Below, piece by piece: positions 58,197 to 64,000 of a DNA stretch of 64,000 nt. The position numbers were made by a program, and so were the translations under genes. The notes under the pieces were generated by a model. It made no database searches. It had not been told where the DNA came from and was given only the letters and a program-made list of their open reading frames with translations. Each line of letters opens with the position of its first letter. Within the stretch, counting starts at the first letter, position 1. Source of the DNA: Gemmatimonas sp. Its GTDB lineage: Bacteria > Gemmatimonadota > Gemmatimonadetes > Gemmatimonadales > Gemmatimonadaceae. The stretch is taken from NCBI RefSeq assembly GCF_027531815.1, contig NZ_JAPZSK010000005.1, positions 124,001 through 188,000 on the forward strand, written 5' to 3'.

Positions 58197-60630
58197 GCGC
58201 CGGCGGGGCGGGAGGGACCGACCGCTTGCGCGGCGTGCGCGCCCGCTTGGCGGCGGGTGCCGGCGCGGGCGACGGCGCGGCCACACTGGCCGGCTTCGAC
58301 GCCGTGGTCAACTTGGGCGCCTTGGGCGTCTTGGGCGTCTTGGTGGCCTTCGGCGCCTTCTTCCCCTTCCTCGCCTTGCCTTCGGGGTTGGCCGCGGACA
58401 ACGCCGGCGCATCGGGCGCCGCCGGCGGCGGCAGCTCCTCGGGCACCAGCACCAGCATGCTCAGCGGCGGCAGCGACACCGTGAACGACTGCTCGAATCC
58501 GTGGTACGGCACGGCGTCGGAGCACGCCGACACCGCGGCCTCGTAGCCGCTGCCGCCGAACTCGGGTGCATCGGAGTTGAGCGCCACGCGATAGCGCGTG
58601 CGCGCCGGCGCCCCCAGCCGATAGTCGGCACGGGGCACCGGCGTGAGATTCAGTACTACCACGGCATGCTCGTGGCCATCGAAGCGCGCGTACGAAAACA
58701 CCGACTGCTCACGATCGGCCACATCGATCCAGCGATAGCCGTTCGGGTCATGATCCCCGCGCCACAGGCAGGGGAGCTGGCGGTAGAGCGCGCCCAGCGC
58801 ACAGACGTACTCCAGCAGGCCACGTCGGCGCGGATCTTCCAGCAGGTGCCACTCGAGGCTCGCGTCGTGATTCCACTCGTGGTGCGTGCCCAGCTCCATG
58901 CCCATGAAGAAGAGCGACTTGCCGGGACGCGTCACCGAATAACCCATGAGCGCCCGCACGTTGGCGAGCTTCTGCCACACGTCCCCCGGCATTTTCTCGA
59001 GCAGCGACTTCTTGAGGTGCACCACTTCGTCGTGCGACAGCGGATTCACGAACCGTTCGCTGTACTCGTACCACATCGCGAACGTCATCTTGTCGTGCGC
59101 GCCCTTGCGGAAGAAGGGGTCCACCCGGAAGTAGTCGAGGGTGTCGTGCATCCACCCCATGTTCCACTTGAAGGTGAAGCCCAGTCCGCCGTCGCTGATC
59201 GGGGCCGTGACCTTGGGCCACGCCGTGCTCTCCTCCGCCACTGTGATCACACCGGGGTGCAGCGACTGCACAGCATGATTGAGCTGCTTGAGGAACCCCA
59301 CGGCATCGAGGTTCTCGCGGCCGCCATGCTTGTTGCGCAGCCACTGTCCGGCTTCGCGGCCGTAGTCCAGGTACAGCATGGATGCCACGGCATCCACGCG
59401 CAGCCCGTCAATGTGGAACTCCTCGATCCAGTACAGCGCATTCGCCACGAGGAAGTTGCGCACCTCGTGCCGCGCATAATTGAAGATGTGCGTTCCCCAC
59501 TCGGGGTGATCGCCGAGGCGCGGATCTTCGTGCTCGTAGCAGGCCGTGCCATCGAACCGGCGCAGCGCCCAGTCATCCTTGGGGAAATGCGCCGGCACCC
59601 AGTCCAGCAGCACGCCGATCCCCGCCTGGTGCAGCGTGTCCACCAGATGCCGGAAGTCGTCAGGCGTGCCGAAGCGGGACGTGGGCGCAAAGTACCCGCC
59701 CACCTGGTAGCCCCACGAGCCACCGAACGGATGCTCCTGCACGGGGAGCAGCTCCACGTGGGTGAACCCCATGCGGCGCACATGCTCCGCCAGCTTGGGC
59801 GCGATCTCGCCGTAGCTGAGCACACGGCCGTCGTCGCCACGCAACCACGAGCCCAGGTGCACCTCGTAGGCCAGCATCGGCTCGCGCAGCGGCTCGCCCT
59901 CGGCGCGCTGCGCCAGCCAGCTGCCGTCGCTCCACACATAGCCACTGCGCGCCTGCACGATGGATGCGAAGCCCGGCGCCTGCTCCAGCTTGTGGGCGTA
60001 CGGATCGGTCTTCACGCGCGTCGCGCCGGTGCGCGTGCGGATCTCGTACTTGTACAACGCTTCGGCGCCGACCCCCGGCACGAACAGCTCGAACACGCCG
60101 CTCGTGCCCAGCATGCGCATGGCGTGCGCGCGCCCATCCCAGCGATTGAAGGTGCCGATTACACTCACGCGCACCGCATTGGGCGCCCACACGGCGAAGG
60201 CCGTTCCGGCCACGCCGTCCACCACCATGGGATGCGACCCCAGCTTCTCCCAGAGGCGCAGGTGCCGCCCCTCGTTGAAGAGGTGCAGATCGACCTCGCC
60301 CATCGTGGGCTGGAAGCGATAGGGATCGTCGATGGTGAACCGTTCCCCCTCGCCGGAGGTGACCACGAGCCGGTAGCGCAGCGGGACGCGGCGATCGGAG
60401 AGGAAGGTCGTGAAGAGGCCAGCTGCGTCACGCTGCATGGCGAACTCGTGTTCTCCCACCAGCACGGAAACCGCGGCCGCATTGGGGAGGAACGCGCGGA
60501 CGACGACCCCCTGCACACCATCCACCGTGGCTGTGTGGGCCCCGAGCACATCGTGCGGATGCATGGATTCCCCACGCACGAGGCGCTGCGCGGCGTCGGA
60601 CGGCACGGGCGGCACTTGGGTCGTCGTCAT
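58186..60630 (-). CDS. glgB: 1,4-alpha-glucan branching enzyme with a basic Lys/Ala/Pro tail
   Basis: 814 residues. Two N-terminal beta domains (about 10-230, the second a CBM48 with FAVWAPNAVRVSVIG) precede the GH13 catalytic barrel. The catalytic residues are Asp in IDGLRVDAVASMLYLDY, Glu in TVAEESTAWP and Asp in NPLSHDEVVHLKKS. It introduces 1,6-branches into glycogen. The last 90 residues are not part of the fold and read GKKAPKATKTPKTPKAPKL and KRARTPRKRSVP, a histone-H1-like tail rich in Lys, Ala and Pro. It may bind acidic partners; the function is unknown. Confidence 0.95.
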   Translation of the reverse strand: MTTTQVPPVPSDAAQRLVRGESMHPHDVLGAHTATVDGVQGVVVRAFLPNAAAVSVLVGEHEFAMQRDAAGLFTTFLSDRRVPLRYRLVVTSGEGERFTIDDPYRFQPTMGEVDLHLFNEGRHLRLWEKLGSHPMVVDGVAGTAFAVWAPNAVRVSVIGTFNRWDGRAHAMRMLGTSGVFELFVPGVGAEALYKYEIRTRTGATRVKTDPYAHKLEQAPGFASIVQARSGYVWSDGSWLAQRAEGEPLREPMLAYEVHLGSWLRGDDGRVLSYGEIAPKLAEHVRRMGFTHVELLPVQEHPFGGSWGYQVGGYFAPTSRFGTPDDFRHLVDTLHQAGIGVLLDWVPAHFPKDDWALRRFDGTACYEHEDPRLGDHPEWGTHIFNYARHEVRNFLVANALYWIEEFHIDGLRVDAVASMLYLDYGREAGQWLRNKHGGRENLDAVGFLKQLNHAVQSLHPGVITVAEESTAWPKVTAPISDGGLGFTFKWNMGWMHDTLDYFRVDPFFRKGAHDKMTFAMWYEYSERFVNPLSHDEVVHLKKSLLEKMPGDVWQKLANVRALMGYSVTRPGKSLFFMGMELGTHHEWNHDASLEWHLLEDPRRRGLLEYVCALGALYRQLPCLWRGDHDPNGYRWIDVADREQSVFSYARFDGHEHAVVVLNLTPVPRADYRLGAPARTRYRVALNSDAPEFGGSGYEAAVSACSDAVPYHGFEQSFTVSLPPLSMLVLVPEELPPPAAPDAPALSAANPEGKARKGKKAPKATKTPKTPKAPKLTTASKPASVAAPSPAPAPAAKRARTPRKRSVPPAPPAHEQ

Positions 60631-60677
60631 GCCTGCAATCTAGGCAGCGCGGCCGCCCCGCAAGTGCCCCGGCGGCG

Positions 60678-61502
60678 TCAGAAGAGCGACGCCTGGTCCC
60701 CCAGCCGTGCCGGGTCCACCGTGGGGAGCCCCAGGCGGGTCTGCAGCATGCGCACCGAAGCGGGCGCATGGCCCGCGAAATGGTTGTTCACGAAGCCGAA
60801 GATCTCGCGGACCTGTCCCTGCAGCACCGGCATCACGCGCGCCCAGGCGTCCAGTTCGGCGCTGCGGTCCACCTGCAGCTGCGAGTAATCGGTGATGGCG
60901 CGATCGGGTCCCATCCAGCGCAGGTACGCAAAATCGGCGGTGGGGTGCGCACAGAGCGACAGCAACCACTCCCGGGGAATCCATCGCCCATCGCTGAGCG
61001 CCAGCGCCACCCCGTGCTCCTGCAGCAGCGCCAGCACGCGTCGCCGCACCCACGACGGATGCCGAAACTCCACCGCAAAGCGCAGGTCGCGAGGCAACGT
61101 CGCCAGCCACTCGGCGAAGGGCTTGCCCTGCGCCGGCAGGAAGTCCGGCGCGCACTGGATGAGAATGGGCCCCAGCCGTGGGCCCAGCTCGCGCATGCGA
61201 TCGGCGAACTCGTCCAGCAGGCCGCGACTGTCGCGAAAACGCCGCTCGTGCGTGATCGCCTGCGGCAGCTTGCAGGTGAACATGAAGTGGTCGGGCGCTC
61301 GTGCGGCCCATCCGCGCACGGTGCTCACCGGGGGAATGGCGTAGAAGGTGGAGTCGATCTCCACCACCTCGAACGCCTTCGCATAGGTGCGCAGGAAGTC
61401 GACCGCACGGGTGTTCGCGGGATAGAAGGGGCCGACCCACGCGGGGTAGTTCCACCCTTGCGTGCCGAAACGGATCGTCGGACGCGATGCCGGCTCACCC
61501 AT
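60678..61502 (-). CDS. DUF72-family protein
   Basis: 274 residues of the DUF72 (YecE-like) family, a TIM-barrel of unknown activity. Conserved blocks are RFGTQGWNYPAWVGPFYP, VVEIDSTFYAIPPVSTVRGW, KLPQAITHERR, LRFAVEFRHPSW and YLRWMGPDRAI. The ATG at 61502 is chosen over the ATG four codons upstream (61514) because neither has a ribosome site and the shorter form has the usual lead. It stands alone between glgB and the ABC genes. Confidence 0.88.
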   Translation of the reverse strand: MGEPASRPTIRFGTQGWNYPAWVGPFYPANTRAVDFLRTYAKAFEVVEIDSTFYAIPPVSTVRGWAARAPDHFMFTCKLPQAITHERRFRDSRGLLDEFADRMRELGPRLGPILIQCAPDFLPAQGKPFAEWLATLPRDLRFAVEFRHPSWVRRRVLALLQEHGVALALSDGRWIPREWLLSLCAHPTADFAYLRWMGPDRAITDYSQLQVDRSAELDAWARVMPVLQGQVREIFGFVNNHFAGHAPASVRMLQTRLGLPTVDPARLGDQASLF

Positions 61503-61655
61503 GGAGCACCGCATGCCGCCACACCGGTGCCAGCCGTGTCGGATCGCCACACCGATGGCTGGACTCGGCGCGCCTCGCTCCGGAGACGCGTGAGTATGTG
61601 ACCCAGCGCGTGCGCTGAGGCACCGGCAGACCGGGACCACGCACAGCGGGGCGGA

Positions 61656-63170
61656 TCAGCGGTACGTTTCGAAGAAGCCGCGCCCGCGCCCGCTGAGCAC
61701 GGTGCCGCGAATGCGTCCGCTGAGCTGCGCCTCGCCCGCCATCTGCACGAACCACGGTCGGGCGAGGCCGCGCGCGTAGTCGCCCTCGCCACGTTCGGCG
61801 AGCCCCGTGCGCGTGTCGGTGGCCACCGCGTCGTCGATCGTGAGCTGCAGCCGCAGCGTATCCGCGTCGCGCACATCGAACAGTTCGGCGTTGGCCGGCA
61901 CCCGCAGCGGCCCCTCCGCCGTGTTCACCACGCGCGCATCCTCGTAGTGCACGACCCGGGGGCGGAACAGCGCCACGAAGCCGCGTGCGTCGGTCACGTA
62001 CACGAACAGCGGCGACGAACTGCCCGCTGTGTCTTCGGGCGTGACGCGTCCGTACAGCAGCGTGTAGTCACCGGCGCGCGTGGCGCCCCACTCCCACGTC
62101 ACGCCACGCCAGCCTCCCCAGTTGTGATCGTGATACGCCTGCGCTTCGGCATAGCGGTCGCAGCGCGACGCGACGCAGATGCGGCCGGTGGCCGTGGCGC
62201 GCAGCGCCGGCACCGCGTAGCCCGAGGTGAAGTCACCGCTCACCAGCGTGGCACCGGGGAACTCCACGCGCGGCGTTGGTGACACCACCAGGTCGAGGGA
62301 GAGCGATGCGCCCGTGCCTGCTTCACGACCCACGGACCGAATCGCGTAGCGCCCGTCGGGAAGCACCGTGACGCTTCCCTCGCCAATACGCACGTCGGCA
62401 TCGCGACGACTGAAGCGAACCCGCTCCCGCGGAACGTTCGTGACGAAGCGCCGCGGCGCCCGCCCCCGCTCGTGCAACGTGACGAGCAGTTGCCCTCCCC
62501 ACCGCTCTCCCCGTACATCACCGCCCACGAGGAACGTGATGAAGGCCCACCTCGAGGCGTCGGGGGAAAGCACGTTGAAGTAGTGCCATTCGCCCCACGA
62601 GTCGGCGTTCGCCAGCCCATCGGCAGGGCGATGGAAGTGGTCGATTTCGTGTCGCAGCTCCGCCACCGTGGGACGCGTCCAGCGCAGGTCACCAGCATCG
62701 TCCTCCCACACCCCCTCGGTGATCGTGGGCATCGCCCCGAGCGCCCGCGTGGCCGACGGCACTTCACCGGTGGCCCGAACGGCCCGCTCCACGCCGTCCG
62801 GTGTGGTGAGATAGAGCAGCTTTCCCTCCATCTGCGGCGCCGCCACCGAGACGGCATCAGCGAGACGCGGATTGCTGAGCACCTGCCGGTACACGAAGCG
62901 CGCGTTGGGCACCGAGAAGAACAGCCCACCCAGCCCGCCGGTCGTGAGGACCTCGAGATCGATCCCTTCCGGCAGCACCGTGATCTGGCCACCGCCCACC
63001 AGCCGCTCCTGACTGGCTTGGCGCACCATCGCCTCGCCGACGGCCAGCAGCACCACCATGACGCCCACTCCGACGCCGAATCCGCTGCACAGCAGCAGCG
63101 CACGCCACGGACGTGACGTGACCGTGCGCCACGCCAGCAGCCACGAGGTGCCCAGCCGTTCGCGGTTCAT
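61656..63170 (-). CDS. ABC-associated protein: FtsX-like N-terminus with an AttH/CrtC-like domain
   Basis: 504 residues. The N-terminus begins LLAWRTVTSRPWRALLLCSG with one membrane helix (VGVMVVLLAVG) and a periplasmic start like that of MacB-type permeases, but the later permease helices are absent. The rest is a lipocalin-like beta domain with DSWGEWHYFNVLSP and YHDHNWGGWRGVTWEWG, the signature of the AttH/CrtC (hydroxyneurosporene synthase-like) family. In AttEFGH systems the AttH protein works with an ABC transporter. The ATPase and permease genes next to it support the same link. The substrate is unknown. Confidence 0.85.
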   Translation of the reverse strand: MNRERLGTSWLLAWRTVTSRPWRALLLCSGFGVGVGVMVVLLAVGEAMVRQASQERLVGGGQITVLPEGIDLEVLTTGGLGGLFFSVPNARFVYRQVLSNPRLADAVSVAAPQMEGKLLYLTTPDGVERAVRATGEVPSATRALGAMPTITEGVWEDDAGDLRWTRPTVAELRHEIDHFHRPADGLANADSWGEWHYFNVLSPDASRWAFITFLVGGDVRGERWGGQLLVTLHERGRAPRRFVTNVPRERVRFSRRDADVRIGEGSVTVLPDGRYAIRSVGREAGTGASLSLDLVVSPTPRVEFPGATLVSGDFTSGYAVPALRATATGRICVASRCDRYAEAQAYHDHNWGGWRGVTWEWGATRAGDYTLLYGRVTPEDTAGSSSPLFVYVTDARGFVALFRPRVVHYEDARVVNTAEGPLRVPANAELFDVRDADTLRLQLTIDDAVATDTRTGLAERGEGDYARGLARPWFVQMAGEAQLSGRIRGTVLSGRGRGFFETYR

Positions 63171-63180
63171 GGCACGTGGC

Positions 63181-63903
63181 TCAGGCAGGGCGGTTGCGGG
63201 TGTCTGACGACACCAGGCCGTCGCGCAGGCGAATCACCCGCTGGGCGCGGTTGGCCACGACCGTGTCGTGCGTGACAAACACCAGCGTCGTGCCGTCGCG
63301 ATGCAACTGTCCGAACAGCTCGAGCAGACGCTCACCGGTGGCGGCATCCAGCTCGCCCGTGGGCTCGTCGGCCAGCAACAGCGCCGGACTGTTGGCGAGC
63401 GCACGGGCAATGGCCACGCGTTGCTGTTCACCACCCGACAGCTGCGTGGGGCGATGATCCCGACGGTCACCCAGCCCCACGTACCCGAGCAGCTGCTCGG
63501 CCCGCGTGCGGCGCGCACGCCGGTCCATCCCCGCTTCGGCGAGCGGCAGCTCCACGTTCTCCTGGGCCGACAACGTGGGCATGAGGTAGAAGCGCTGAAA
63601 CACAAAGCCGATGTGCCGCAGCCGAAAGTCGGTGGCCTCGGTATCGCCCAGCTGCGCCGTGTCCCGGCCGTTCACGAGCACGCGCCCGCTGCTCGGCGCG
63701 TCGATGGCCCCCAGGAGATGCAGCAGGGTGCTCTTGCCGCACCCGGATGGTCCCGTGATGGCCGCAAACTCACCGCGAGCGATCTCCAGATCGATGCCGC
63801 GCACCGCCTGCACGAGGGCGTCGCCCATGCGGTAGCTGCGCTCCACCTGTTCGCAACGAATCACCACCTCGTCACGCGAGCCCACGGGTGTGGAGTGCGT
63901 CAT
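63181..63903 (-). CDS. LolD/MacB-type ABC transporter ATP-binding protein
   Basis: 240 residues with Walker A GPSGCGKSTLLHLLG, the Q-loop GFVFQRFYLMPTLSAQENV, signature LSGGEQQRVAIARAL and Walker B ALLLADEPTGELD. This matches the LolD/MacB/FtsE group that powers FtsX-type permeases. It precedes the AttH-like protein gene by ten bases and follows the permease gene by one base. The ATG at 63903 gives an eight-residue lead before the core. Confidence 0.95.
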   Translation of the reverse strand: MTHSTPVGSRDEVVIRCEQVERSYRMGDALVQAVRGIDLEIARGEFAAITGPSGCGKSTLLHLLGAIDAPSSGRVLVNGRDTAQLGDTEATDFRLRHIGFVFQRFYLMPTLSAQENVELPLAEAGMDRRARRTRAEQLLGYVGLGDRRDHRPTQLSGGEQQRVAIARALANSPALLLADEPTGELDAATGERLLELFGQLHRDGTTLVFVTHDTVVANRAQRVIRLRDGLVSSDTRNRPA

Positions 63904-63904
63904 G

Positions 63905-64000
63905 TCAGCCAACAGCGTCCTCGCGCAGCGAGCGCACGATGGGAATGGAGGCGGCGCGCCACGCCGGCAACAGTCCGGCAAGCGTTCCGGAGACGAGCAG
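63905..64000 (-). CDS. FtsX/MacB-type ABC permease, C-terminal fragment at the window edge
   Basis: Only the last 31 codons are in the window. They read LLVSGTLAGLLPAWRAASIP and end RSLREDAVG, the standard C-terminus of FtsX/MacB permeases: the last half-helix, the LPAWRAA motif and a short tail. The gene lies directly upstream of the ATPase gene on the same strand, so permease, ATPase and AttH-like protein form one export or lipid-handling system. The rest of the permease lies outside the window. Confidence 0.85.
   Translation of the reverse strand: MLVSGTLAGLLPAWRAASIPIVRSLREDAVG

Noticed and set aside
57985-60888. A 967-codon open frame on the plus strand across glgB
   Set aside because: It is the antisense shadow of glgB in GC-rich DNA; the composition is His/Arg/Gln-rich with no domain.

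Overview
The window is GC-rich, densely coded bacterial DNA. It most likely comes from a member of the Gemmatimonadota. That placement is an inference from codon and protein style, for example Ala/Arg/Pro-rich signal peptides ending in AQ and a kinase remnant reading RYRVERELDAGGMATVYLAHD. No rRNA is present to confirm it.

Region 1 (1-15756) is an exopolysaccharide or glycan locus. It has a PglK-like ABC flippase (cut by the window edge), a DegT-type sugar aminotransferase, a PglC-like phosphoglycosyl transferase, a Wzc-type tyrosine autokinase, a Wza-type export protein and a PglF/CapD-like nucleotide-sugar 4,6-dehydratase. Between the dehydratase and wza, on the same strand and mostly with overlapping reading frames, sits a complete lasso-peptide cluster (6560-13741). 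It has a PqqD-like recognition protein (B1), a transglutaminase-like leader peptidase (B2), an asparagine-synthetase-like cyclase (C), a 49-residue precursor (A), an HPr-kinase-like peptide kinase (K), a two-gene ABC-2 exporter and a nucleotidyltransferase (N). The precursor ends in Ser, the residue that such kinases phosphorylate in characterised systems. It also has two Cys in a long tail.

Region 2 (16207-27166) deals with metals and metalloids: an exported CbiX-like chelatase behind a Fur-like box, a metallophosphoesterase, ArsM, a divergent operon of TolC-like lipoprotein, multicopper oxidase, BlaI and M56 peptidase, an ArsR repressor, a TonB receptor and a VIT-family metal transporter. 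ArsR-type operators occur in front of arsM/tolC and, in weaker form, in front of arsR.

Region 3 (27256-38653) is a stack of acquired segments beside an intact tRNA-Gln(CTG). At least three degenerate copies of the tRNA 3' half, two of them with the neighbouring terminator hairpin, mark old integration boundaries. The segments carry a CzcCBA efflux operon with a His-rich protein, HupE and a two-gene version of a membrane anchor protein, then a DUF4160/DUF2442 pair, then an AbiE-like pair whose toxin gene is frameshifted. No integrase is visible.

Region 4 (38728-64000) is mostly housekeeping: two Uma2 nucleases, GlnRS, an orphan lipoprotein, tRNA-Ala(CGC), class II photolyase, a threonine/serine dehydratase, a KGG protein, RNase Z, an MFS carrier, a four-gene operon with a SufS-like enzyme and a 3-hydroxyisobutyrate-dehydrogenase-like protein, MgtE, a DMT carrier, a UDP-glucuronate-4-epimerase-like enzyme, SURF1, GlgB with an odd basic tail, DUF72, and an ABC export system with an AttH/CrtC-like protein.

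Two families of intergenic repeats stand out. One is a pair of tandem heptamer arrays of type NNCCTGC lying just upstream of two exported-protein genes. The other is a pair of large inverted repeats built from TCGGA/TCCGA units placed right after two genes.
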